NCBI RefSeq assembly: GCF_015062615.1
Contig: NZ_SUUH01000001.1
Span: 62,001-126,000, forward strand
DNA length: 64,000 nt
Direction: 5' to 3'
Origin: Denitrobacterium detoxificans
GTDB taxonomy: Bacteria > Actinomycetota > Coriobacteriia > Coriobacteriales > Eggerthellaceae
The notes beneath the pieces were generated by a model. It was not told the DNA's origin. It saw nothing but the letters and a program-made list of their open reading frames with translations, and ran no database searches. Shown here in pieces: positions 57,652 to 64,000 of the stretch. Each line of letters starts with the position of its first letter. Position 1 is the stretch's first letter. The position numbers were made by a program, and so were the translations under genes.

Positions 57652-58858
57652 CGCCGCCGCCCCGCTTCCGCTCCTTGACGGCCGCCTGCACGCGGCAGGT
57701 GTCGCTGCAGTACTCGCGGCGCGTGCCCTTCTCGCTCGACAGCACCGCGTTCTTGCAATGGGCGCAGATGGTGAACCTGCGCGCGTGGTGGTACAGTAGC
57801 CGGTACCACAGCGCCGACGCGAACGATCGCGGGACCATGCGCGCGTCGTCGACTCCCGCGAGCGCGGCCGCTGCGTCGTATTCCCAGCCGAGGGGGCGGC
57901 CCGTGCCGCGCTTGGCCTCCTTGCCGCGCATACCGTCCTCCCAGTCCTCGAACGTGCGAAATGCCTCGGTCATGGCGAGCACGACCTTCGAGGCCATCGC
58001 GGCGTGGTCTCCAGAGTCCCTCACCATCATGTACAGCGTCTTGTCCGCCGGCTCCAGGCGCCGCGACGCGAAGACGCCGGCGTACTCCTGCGTGGCCACG
58101 GGGCTCGTAACAAAGAAGACGTCGTCCTCGGAGGGGTCGGGGAAATCCCCGCGCGGCTCGTCGAGGAAGCGGAAACGTGACGCCAGCTTCCTCTGCGTGA
58201 CGAGCGAGTTGTACAGCGGGTCCTTCTCCTCCCAGTCGGCGCTCGCGCGCGCGAAGAAGGGGTTGAACTTGAACGGGATGATGTAGAAGCCGTCCTTCAG
58301 GCGCGAGTTCTCGCGGCGGTAGAACCCGGCTTCCTCGAGGCTCGCCACCCCGCCGCCGTCCTGCAGCTGCGCCAGCAGCCGGGCGCACAGCGTCAGCGAG
58401 TTTCGCATGGTCATCCAGTCCTGCAGGTGCTCGACCACGACCGCGCCGCCACCTTCGAGCGCGCCGTCGACCAGCTCGGCGAAGCGCACCTCCTCGTAGC
58501 CGAAGTCGGCCGCGAACTTGCTCATCTTGGCCGTGTCGGAGCGCAGCGGCGTGGCCGAGTCCATCCACATCTCGGCGCGCAGCTGGTCCTCGTCGCACTC
58601 GCCCAGACGCACGATCGCGTAATTCACCTCGCTCCTCCGCGTGGCCGCGCGCGTCGTCCTGGAGAAGCGCCCGCCCGGATACAGGCTCGGCATGCCGCCG
58701 ACCGCGCGCAGGAACGCCGTCGGCGTCTTGGCTGCGAGCAGCGCGTTCAGCTGCGGCGTGCAGTCCGCGCCCGGGTCCCACTCGAGCAGGTCGGCGGGCA
58801 CCGACCTGACGACATAGTGAAGCTTCTGCCTGGGATCGTATGCGACGGCGATGCCCAT
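57641..58858 (-). CDS. Zinc-finger (CGNR-like) protein of the integrative element
   Basis: The 405-residue protein ends in a zinc-finger-like segment with C-x2-C, then CSDTC and a basic tail (RFTICAHCKNAVLSSE, REYCSDTCRVQA). This resembles the C-terminal CGNR/FCS-type fingers of small DNA-binding proteins. The rest, including a region rich in acidic and aromatic residues near residues 230-300, is not recognised. Its stop overlaps the integrase start by 11 bp, so the two are coupled. It could regulate or assist integration; that is an inference from position. Its promoter region faces the excisionase-like gene. Confidence 0.55.
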   Translation of the reverse strand: MGIAVAYDPRQKLHYVVRSVPADLLEWDPGADCTPQLNALLAAKTPTAFLRAVGGMPSLYPGGRFSRTTRAATRRSEVNYAIVRLGECDEDQLRAEMWMDSATPLRSDTAKMSKFAADFGYEEVRFAELVDGALEGGGAVVVEHLQDWMTMRNSLTLCARLLAQLQDGGGVASLEEAGFYRRENSRLKDGFYIIPFKFNPFFARASADWEEKDPLYNSLVTQRKLASRFRFLDEPRGDFPDPSEDDVFFVTSPVATQEYAGVFASRRLEPADKTLYMMVRDSGDHAAMASKVVLAMTEAFRTFEDWEDGMRGKEAKRGTGRPLGWEYDAAAALAGVDDARMVPRSFASALWYRLLYHHARRFTICAHCKNAVLSSEKGTRREYCSDTCRVQAAVKERKRGGGDAG

Positions 58859-58900
58859 GGGCCTTCCTTTCGCTTAGCGTGAACGTTGGCCCATTATCGC

Positions 58901-58916
58901 ACAAGAACATTCTTGT
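58901..58916. promoter_or_regulatory. Palindromic candidate operator in the divergent promoter
   Basis: ACAAGAA-CA-TTCTTGT is a perfect 7-2-7 palindrome in the 170-bp gap between the leftward zinc-finger/integrase unit and the rightward excisionase/replication/mobilisation unit. It is well placed for a repressor controlling both directions. It does not match the GAAC-N4-GTTC LexA box. Confidence 0.5.
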
Positions 58917-59035
58917 TTGCAAATCTTTAATCGTTATGTTCATTCGATGAAGGGGAAGGCGCGCATCTGGCGGCCCGAGCCCATCATGCTATCTTGTTAC
59001 GCAATTAGCAGCCCTAAATACGAAAGGAGTGCATG

Positions 59036-59236
59036 ATGGCCGACAAGCTGGTGACGCTGGAGGAGGCGGCGCAGGTGATGCGCTGCTCGTACTCGAAGGC
59101 CGCGAAGATAGCGCGTGCGGGCACGCTGCCGTTCATCAAGCTGGGCGCGAACTGGGTCATCGCCGAGAGCGCGCTCAACCGCGCGCTCGGGCTGGCGCAG
59201 GGAGGCGACGCCGATGACGCGAAGAAATCAGCCTAG
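59036..59236 (+). CDS. Excisionase-like helix-turn-helix protein
   Basis: The 66-residue protein has the MerR-like HTH of excisionase-family DNA-binding proteins: KLVTLEEAAQVMRCSYSKAA, then RAGTLPFIKLGANWVIAESA. AAGGAG lies 6 bp before the second of two adjacent ATGs, which I take as the start. It probably directs excision or controls the divergent promoter. Its end overlaps the RepA-like start by 23 bp. Confidence 0.85.
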   Translation: MADKLVTLEEAAQVMRCSYSKAAKIARAGTLPFIKLGANWVIAESALNRALGLAQGGDADDAKKSA

Positions 59237-60221
59237 CGAACCTGGTGCCGCCACCCTCGAGTGGGTGGGCGCACAGACGCTCATGGAGATGGTGCTCCCC
59301 GAGGCCACGTGGCTCGTGAAGGGGCTGCTCAACACCGGGGTGGTGGCCATCTTCGCCTCGCGCCCCAAGAAGGGCAAGTCGTGGATGTGCCTGCAGCTCG
59401 GGCGCGCCGTGTCCATGGGCGAGGAGTTCCTGGGCATGGAGACGTCTCGGGCCGACGTCGTCTACTTCTGCCTCGAGGACAACCGCCGCCGCCTGCAGAC
59501 GCGTCTGTGGGCCCTGAGCGACGAGGCGGCCGACTCGCTTCGCCTCGTCGTCGCCGCCGGCACGCTGCAGACGGGGCTGATCGGCCAGATACGGGACCAC
59601 CTCGCCGCGTTCCCCGCCACCAAGCTCGTGATCATCGACACGCTGCAGGTCGTGCGCGAGGCCTCGACAGACTACTCGTACTCGGCCGACTACTCGGACC
59701 TGCGCCTGTTCAAGAAGCTCGCGGAGGAAGCCGACGTGTGCGTGCTGCTCGTGCACCACCTGCGCAAGATGGAGGACCCCAATGACAGCTTCACCGACAT
59801 CTCCGGCACGACCGGCATCTCAGGTGCCGTCGACACGATGATCGTGCTCAAGGAGCAGGGCCGCGGCTCGGGCCGCTTCACGCTCACCGCCACCGGACGC
59901 GACGTCGAGCACTGCGCGAAGGTCATCGAGCACAAGGATGCGGGATGGGTGCTCATCGACAGCCTCGACGACGAGCAGATACGGGCCCAATCCGTGCCCA
60001 ACTGCATCGTGGAGGTCGTGCGCTTCATGGAAATTCGCGGCAAGGATTGGGAGGGAAGCAGCTCGGAACTGCTGGATGAGGCGCGCCTCGACGCACCCAA
60101 CGCAGCCGTCCTCGGCAAGTGGCTCTCGCAACATCGCCACTTCCTCTCCGAGCACGGGGTCGATTATCGCTTCCGCGCCACGAACTCGAAGCGCGTGGTG
60201 ACGCTGACATTGTCGAAGTGA
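59214..60221 (+). CDS. RepA-like RecA-fold ATPase (replicative helicase type)
   Basis: The 335-residue protein has Walker A FASRPKKGKSWMCLQL and a Walker B-like strand LVIIDTLQVVREAS, followed by VCVLLVHHLRKMED, ISGTTGISGAVDTMIVLKE and a small C-terminal winged-helix-like domain. This is the AAA_25/RepA arrangement found in mobilisable-element and plasmid replicative helicases related to RSF1010 RepA. It suggests that the excised element can replicate. GGGAGG lies 8 bp before the ATG. The repeat block that follows begins at its stop codon. Confidence 0.82.
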   Translation: MTRRNQPSEPGAATLEWVGAQTLMEMVLPEATWLVKGLLNTGVVAIFASRPKKGKSWMCLQLGRAVSMGEEFLGMETSRADVVYFCLEDNRRRLQTRLWALSDEAADSLRLVVAAGTLQTGLIGQIRDHLAAFPATKLVIIDTLQVVREASTDYSYSADYSDLRLFKKLAEEADVCVLLVHHLRKMEDPNDSFTDISGTTGISGAVDTMIVLKEQGRGSGRFTLTATGRDVEHCAKVIEHKDAGWVLIDSLDDEQIRAQSVPNCIVEVVRFMEIRGKDWEGSSSELLDEARLDAPNAAVLGKWLSQHRHFLSEHGVDYRFRATNSKRVVTLTLSK

Positions 60222-60289
60222 CGGCAAATGCGGCAGTGACGGCAAAACCCACTGTGATATTTGCCGTCACTGGCGTAACTTGCCGTCAC
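60218..60289. repeat. GTGACGGCAAA repeat block (iterons or oriT)
   Basis: Four copies of an 11-bp unit fill the gap between the RepA-like and MobC genes. Two are direct (60218-60228 and 60236-60246) and two inverted (60260-60270 and 60279-60289, the last with one mismatch). Copies 2 and 3 form a perfect 11-bp inverted repeat around a 13-nt spacer. The layout fits an iteron origin for the RepA-like protein, an oriT next to mobC and the relaxase gene, or both. Confidence 0.7.
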
Positions 60290-60308
60290 CGAAGTGAAGG
60301 GGGAACGG

Positions 60309-60665
60309 ATGGCCGAGAAGGCTACGAAGCGCATACACATGCGGGCAACGCCGTCCGAGCTTTCCGCCATAAACCGGAAAGCGAGGACGACGGGGCTTTC
60401 GCGCAGCCGGTTCATGATCGCATCGGCGCTCGGATGCGAGCTCAAGGTGACGGCATTCGACGCCGAGCCCGTGCGCGAGGCGAACAGGCTGCTCGCCAAC
60501 GCCACCGGAAACCTCAACCAAGTGGCACGGCGCCTGAACGAGTACGGCTTCGAGGCGGAGGACGTCGTCGCCATCGTTGACGCCATCGAGGAGCTCGACG
60601 GGCAGGTGCGCGAGCTGCGAGCCGCGCTCAACGCCATGCTCGAGAGCGGGAGGGGACTGCGATGA
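60309..60665 (+). CDS. mobC: MobC-family relaxosome accessory protein
   Basis: The 118-residue protein has an N-terminal ribbon-helix-helix (RIHMRATPSELSAINRKART, then LSRSRFMIASAL). It ends in the MobC signature region ANRLLANATGNLNQVARRLN followed by a helical tail. MobC proteins bind oriT and help the relaxase nick DNA. AAGGGGG lies 5 bp before the ATG; an earlier GTG overlaps this site. The stop overlaps the relaxase start as ATGA. Confidence 0.88.
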   Translation: MAEKATKRIHMRATPSELSAINRKARTTGLSRSRFMIASALGCELKVTAFDAEPVREANRLLANATGNLNQVARRLNEYGFEAEDVVAIVDAIEELDGQVRELRAALNAMLESGRGLR

Positions 60666-61654
60666 CGACCGTGTCGTGCACGCCCGTGAAGACCGCGGGG
60701 CACCTGGCCGCCTGCGCGGGCTACCTCGAGAACGAGAAGGCCGTCATGACGGCCGGGTGGAACATCGACCCCGCACGTTGGCACGACGAGATGCGGCGCA
60801 CGATGGCCGCCTACGGCCACGACGTGTCTGGGCGCGCGGGGACCGAGCCCACGCTCGCCTACCACGAGCAGCTCGCCTTCCTCCCCGACGAGTGCTCGCA
60901 GAACGGCGGGCCCGTCGGCGAGCGCGAGGCGATGGCGTTCGCGTGGGAGTACTACACGCGCGTCTACCCCGCCCAGGAGGTGTTCGTCTGCCTGCACGAC
61001 GAGGGTGACCGCTACTGCGCGCACGCGATCGTCGGCCGCACAGACCTCTCCACCGGGCGCCGCCACGACCGCGGCGCGCCCGAAGCGCTCGAGCGGCGCC
61101 GGCAGGTGAAGGACGAGCTCGACGACCGCTTCGGCCTCGAACACGTCATGAACCTGCGCGAGAAGGAGGAGCAGATGGTCTACGGGCCCGTGTCGTATTC
61201 CAACGTGCGCGCTCGCAGCCGCGAGGTCAACGCCGAGCGCATGGCCGCCAAGCAGGGCCGCAGCTACAAGCAGCAGCTTTTCCGCGACTGCGCGCGGGCC
61301 ATGAGGGGAGCGACGACGCTCTCGCAGTACAAGGAGGAGCTGAAGGCGAAGGGCTACGGCGTGCGCGAGACGAAGCGGGGGCTCACCTACACCGTGAGAA
61401 ACGCCCGTGGCCAGGAGCGCACGTTCACCGACCGGGCGATGCGCCCGGCGAGGCTCTCCACCGAAGACGTCCGCCACGCGGTCAACGGGAACGCCTACCA
61501 AAAGCACCTCCGCGAGGCCGAGAAGCGGCTCGCGGAGAGGATCCGGGGCCACGACAGCGGCTTCATGCACAACGAGCACGACCGCCACCGCAGTTCGGAT
61601 TCGCTGCACCACGATTGCCAACAGCACAACCACGACGCCGGGAGGTCGAGGTAG
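60662..61654 (+). CDS. MOBP-type relaxase with a Cys-substituted HUH motif
   Basis: The 330-residue protein nicks oriT and pilots the transferred strand. Motif II is AYHEQLAF with H68. The metal motif reads CLHDEGDRYCAHAIVG: H112, D116 and H121 align with the H-x3-D-x4-H of relaxases, but the middle His of the HxH pair is Cys119. TDLSTGR after it is typical. The candidate catalytic tyrosine is Y21 in the N-terminal AGYLENE segment. It is shorter than many MOBP relaxases, with no primase or helicase domain, and ends in a His-rich tail. It overlaps mobC by 4 bp. Confidence 0.82.
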   Translation: MTTVSCTPVKTAGHLAACAGYLENEKAVMTAGWNIDPARWHDEMRRTMAAYGHDVSGRAGTEPTLAYHEQLAFLPDECSQNGGPVGEREAMAFAWEYYTRVYPAQEVFVCLHDEGDRYCAHAIVGRTDLSTGRRHDRGAPEALERRRQVKDELDDRFGLEHVMNLREKEEQMVYGPVSYSNVRARSREVNAERMAAKQGRSYKQQLFRDCARAMRGATTLSQYKEELKAKGYGVRETKRGLTYTVRNARGQERTFTDRAMRPARLSTEDVRHAVNGNAYQKHLREAEKRLAERIRGHDSGFMHNEHDRHRSSDSLHHDCQQHNHDAGRSR

Positions 61655-61657
61655 CGT

Positions 61658-62386
61658 ATGGAAAACGCCGATGGAACCAAGGGCAGATACGCAAAGCTGC
61701 GCGAGAACGCGACGCGCGCAGAACGCAAGGAGGCCACGCTCGACGATTTGCGCCAGGCGACAGCGGAGCTGCAGGAAGCCGCATCGAAGCTCGGCGAAGC
61801 GGCGCGGGCGTCGGGCGAGGAGCGCGCAGCCATCGCGGCCGACGCGGCGAGCCTGGCCGAGAGTGCGAGGATACTCGCAGGAGAGGGCGCCGATCCTGCC
61901 GGCTACTTCCGCGACCAGCTGAGGGCCGGCATCAGGAAGGCGGCAGACGACGCAGGTTTGCATGAATACCTCGAGTCGGCCGCCGGCGAGCTCGTTGCCG
62001 CCACGCGTGAGACGGCCGAGGAGGTGCGGGCCGCCTGCGCCTCCCTTCGGGGCGCGTACGACGACACGTTCGCGAGGAAGCGCCAAGCCGCGATGGCGCG
62101 CGTGTTCATGGGCGGCTGCATCGTCGTCGCGCTCGCCTTCTCCGCGCTCACCGCCGCATGCTTCGTGAAGATGGAGCCCGTGTTCACCGGCGAGGCGGTC
62201 GTTTCCTACGAGCCCGCCTACGAGTCCGAGCTCGACCGCACGCGCCTCGAGCTCGAAAAGACCCGAAACGAGCTCGAGGCGTACCGCATGCAGTACCCCG
62301 GCGGCATCGGCCCCACGGCGCAGGCCGACCTGGACGCCGCCAACCGGGCGGCCCAGGACGCCTACGACGCCGAGCACGCGGGGTGA
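61658..62386 (+). CDS. Coiled-coil membrane protein of the mobilisation operon
   Basis: The 242-residue protein has an Ala/Glu-rich helical N-terminal half (about 140 residues), one transmembrane helix (VFMGGCIVVALAFSALTAAC), then a short outer segment and a coiled coil (DRTRLELEKTRNELEAYRMQ). It starts 3 bp after the relaxase stop. Position and architecture resemble MobB-type proteins that stabilise the relaxosome or link it to the transfer channel. Sequence similarity to a named family is not evident. Confidence 0.65.
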   Translation: MENADGTKGRYAKLRENATRAERKEATLDDLRQATAELQEAASKLGEAARASGEERAAIAADAASLAESARILAGEGADPAGYFRDQLRAGIRKAADDAGLHEYLESAAGELVAATRETAEEVRAACASLRGAYDDTFARKRQAAMARVFMGGCIVVALAFSALTAACFVKMEPVFTGEAVVSYEPAYESELDRTRLELEKTRNELEAYRMQYPGGIGPTAQADLDAANRAAQDAYDAEHAG

Positions 62387-62410
62387 CGGCGCGCAGATGG
62401 ACGCGACGAG

Positions 62411-62448
62411 GGAACGGGACGGCGCCGGTGCCGTCCCGTTCCTTTTTT
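62411..62448 (+). terminator. Strong terminator of the mobilisation operon
   Basis: A perfect 13-bp stem, GGAACGGGACGGC/GCCGTCCCGTTCC, with a 6-nt loop is followed directly by six T. It ends the excisionase-RepA-MobC-relaxase-membrane protein unit. Confidence 0.9.
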
Positions 62449-62562
62449 CGGCCGATGCGCGCGCCGGGCAAGGGCGGGGCCTTCGCCGCGAAGCGGCAAA
62501 GCAGCCCGCCCGCGCAGCGATGGCCCGGAGGGCCGTCGCGGAGGGTCCCCGCAGGGGCAAGC

Positions 62563-62587
62563 GGATTGGTGCGGTACGCACCAATCC
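62563..62587. repeat. 11-bp perfect inverted repeat
   Basis: GGATTGGTGCG and CGCACCAATCC flank a 3-bp GTA centre. The arms contain an A+T-rich core that stands out from the surrounding G+C-rich sequence, so it looks like a protein-binding or nicking site rather than chance. Confidence 0.6.
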
Positions 62588-62866
62588 AACGCTTGCACAG
62601 GCCTCGCGGCGCCATGCCAGCGCCAAGAAGGCCGCCCCGCGAGCGCGGCCGAGCCGTGCGCGCAGCGATTGCGAAATCGCGGCGCGTGCGGCGACCCGCG
62701 CGAGAGGCGCCAGCCGGCGAAAGGCGCCAGTGGCGCGTTTCGCCCGTGGCGCCGGCGTGAGCGGAGCGTGCGGGCGGCGGGGCCATGAGGCCCCGGCGGA
62801 CGCTAAGGGCAGCGAGAGCGAGGGCGGAACGCCCGAGCGGGCATGCGCGCCCCGAAGCGCGCACGC

Positions 62867-62901
62867 GGGCATCCCGCGGGCTCGATGCCCGCGGGATGCC
62901 C
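62867..62901. repeat. 15-bp perfect inverted repeat
   Basis: GGGCATCCCGCGGGC and GCCCGCGGGATGCCC flank a TCGAT loop. This is the longest perfect hairpin in the window. No T-tract follows, so it is not a conventional terminator. Confidence 0.65.
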
Positions 62902-63044
62902 CACGGCGGCATGGGCGATAGGGCGTGGAGTACGAGCCGCCGAGAGCCGAAGCGGACGCGTGGTTTTGGATTGGGTCCGAAGTAGACGGAGGCCCGGGGA
63001 TCCTGCCCTTGGGCCTCCGGAAGGCGCTGCGAAACGCTTTGTTG

Positions 63045-64000
63045 TTAGCGGCGGGCGTGCTTGCCGGTCGCGCGTAGCGGTTGGCGGGTGCGCGCACGCG
63101 CTGCGAGTAGAACCGCAGCGCTCAACGTGGCGGACACCGCCAGCAGGGTGACGGGCATCGGATCGCCGGTCTTGGGCGATGTTGGCTTCGACGAGGAAGA
63201 CGAGGTCGCAACCGCCTTCGTCTCGGCAGCCTTCACGGTGAAGGTCGCGGTGGCCTCGCCGTCCTCGAAGGCGACGGTCAGCTCGTGCTCGCCCACCGAG
63301 AGCGTCTCGAGATAAGTCGTCGTCATCGACAGGATGAGGCTGCCCTCAGCCGTGGCGATAGCCGACTCCGGCACGTCGACGCCGTCGACTTTCGCGCTCT
63401 TGTACGCTTTGAAGGTCTTGCCGTCGTTCACGTTGCGCTTGAACGTGAAGGTCAGCGGGTCGGACGAGCCCTTCTCCCACGTGGCGCCGTCGCCCGAGAC
63501 TGTTGCGTAGGCGACGTCGACCGTCTCGGTGTGGCTGGCGTCGCGCTTGCACGTGCGCATAGCCTTGCCGTCGGTTTCCACCCACTCGCCCCAGTCGTGC
63601 CCGAGGGCGGCAATTGTCTTTGCTGTGCGGGAGATCTCCGCCTCGCACTCGGTGCAGTAAACGACCTCGTCGTAGCTGCCGCCCGTCGTGCAGGTGGCCG
63701 CCACCTCGTTCTCGTGCACGGCGGCGCCCGGCGTGTGGACATGCTCGAAAACCGCCTTCAAATACGTTGGCTCGATCGCGGTGTACTCATACGTAGCAGC
63801 AGTGGATACGAGCGCACCCACTTCGCCGGTCTCGCTGTCGCACGAGTACCATCCTTTGAGCGAATAGTTAGCACCAGGAGTAGCCGTCATAGTGACCTTC
63901 GTGCCGTATTTCACAGACGCGGACCCGGGAGTGGGTTGGTCGTCTTTTCCCGCATAGCTCATGTAATCCGGTTCACCTGTGATTCCGTTTGTGAAGTTCA
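63045..64000 (-). CDS. Large secreted surface protein, C-terminal part (5' end outside window)
   Basis: The frame stays open to the window edge: codons before the ATG at 63962 read NFTNGITGEPDY without a break, so the gene starts beyond 64000. The visible part has an InlB-type B-repeat-like unit (VKYGTKVTMTATPGANYSLK), a HDWGEWVETDGKAMRTCKRD module with paired cysteines typical of Gram-positive surface proteins, a beta-rich domain, a Ser-rich linker, and a sorting signal (SPKTGD, hydrophobic helix, basic tail). The sorting motif has Ser instead of Leu in LPxTG. It faces the mobilisation operon and may be element cargo such as an adhesin. Confidence 0.8.
   Translation of the reverse strand, partial: NFTNGITGEPDYMSYAGKDDQPTPGSASVKYGTKVTMTATPGANYSLKGWYSCDSETGEVGALVSTAATYEYTAIEPTYLKAVFEHVHTPGAAVHENEVAATCTTGGSYDEVVYCTECEAEISRTAKTIAALGHDWGEWVETDGKAMRTCKRDASHTETVDVAYATVSGDGATWEKGSSDPLTFTFKRNVNDGKTFKAYKSAKVDGVDVPESAIATAEGSLILSMTTTYLETLSVGEHELTVAFEDGEATATFTVKAAETKAVATSSSSSKPTSPKTGDPMPVTLLAVSATLSAAVLLAARARTRQPLRATGKHARR

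Larger units (their letters stand above)
62449..63044. other. Very G+C-rich, palindrome-rich non-coding stretch
   Basis: About 600 bp lie between the mobilisation-operon terminator and the stop of the surface-protein gene. Open frames occur on both strands, but their products are low-complexity Ala/Arg/Pro strings without ribosome-binding sites, so I reject them as genes. Several long inverted repeats are present, two of them listed separately, plus many shorter ones. It could be an origin, a transfer site or a structured RNA. I cannot assign it. Confidence 0.5.

Noticed and set aside
58901..58930. Possible LexA box
   Set aside because: The palindrome centre has GAAC but no GTTC at the required spacing, so it is treated as an operator of unknown type.
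56240..58943. Leftward open frames overlapping integrase and zinc-finger genes in other frames
   Set aside because: Products are Arg/Ala-rich. The real frames have conserved catalytic and zinc-binding residues.
62158..62985. Overlapping rightward open frames in the G+C-rich region
   Set aside because: Low-complexity Arg/Ala products, no ribosome-binding site, and they cross a strong terminator and long palindromes.
60164..63097. Very long leftward open frame (about 977 codons) across the mobilisation genes
   Set aside because: It is antisense to mobC, the relaxase and the membrane protein. Its product is Arg/Ala/Pro/Leu-rich without domains, a common artefact of G+C-rich codon use.
1..64000. 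CRISPR arrays, rRNA operons and insertion sequences
   Set aside because: No regularly spaced repeat arrays, rRNA-like sequence or transposase genes were seen on either strand.

Overview
The window looks like a chromosome segment of an anaerobic, G+C-rich actinobacterium of the Coriobacteriia, most likely Eggerthellaceae. This is an inference from gene content: a four-subunit 2-oxoacid:ferredoxin oxidoreductase, a Tat-exported uptake [NiFe]-hydrogenase, rubrerythrin, acetate kinase, polyferredoxin-type proteins and a variant LPxTG surface protein, with no respiratory-oxygen genes. No rRNA gene or CRISPR array was seen. The only tRNA sequence is a 3' fragment at an integration site.

Region 1 (1-6348): a leftward operon encodes a phenylacetate-CoA-ligase-like enzyme, a stand-alone LysR effector-binding domain, and porG-porD-porA-porB. 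A full-length LysR gene is divergent from it across a 200-bp region with a LysR-type box. Together these suggest ligand-controlled, ferredoxin-linked 2-oxoacid/acyl-CoA metabolism.

Region 2 (6345-21582): housekeeping and envelope genes. These are metK-priA, an ATP-grasp protein, a DUF1461-like membrane protein, gltX, a polyferredoxin-like protein, a hotdog thioesterase, pspA with a GIDE/MULAN-like membrane protein, mfd and nth.

Region 3 (21586-31659): hydrogenase (hyaABC, a terminator, then a membrane protein and a maturation protease), rubrerythrin, pheA, and a leftward cluster of HAD phosphatase, degenerate AAA+ protein, Rrf2 regulator and an Fe-S-less MutY-like glycosylase.

Region 4 (31736-49850): a heterodimeric ABC exporter, a zinc-responsive arsR-HMA-zntA operon with a visible operator, elp3, a phasin-like/ubiB/mtnN operon, murI, cysE, a B3/B4-domain protein, ackA, a modD-like gene, a metallophosphoesterase and yjbQ.

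Region 5 (49904-54480): a defence island. It has a 990-residue fusion of an archaeo-eukaryotic primase, an SF2 helicase and a degenerate phospholipase-D-like domain, followed by an AbiE type IV toxin-antitoxin pair whose antitoxin appears to start at ACG.

Region 6 (55230-64000, right end outside the window): a G+C-richer integrative and mobilizable element inserted at the 3' end of a tRNA-Asp gene. Its left junction is the tRNA 3' half (55230-55275), next to a tRNA-type terminator. The element carries a DUF3800-like cargo gene, tyrosine integrase, a zinc-finger protein, an excisionase-like HTH, a RepA-like ATPase, an iteron/oriT-like repeat block, MobC, a relaxase with a Cys in its HUH motif, a coiled-coil membrane protein, a long palindrome-rich non-coding stretch, and the C-terminal part of a large surface protein running off the window.
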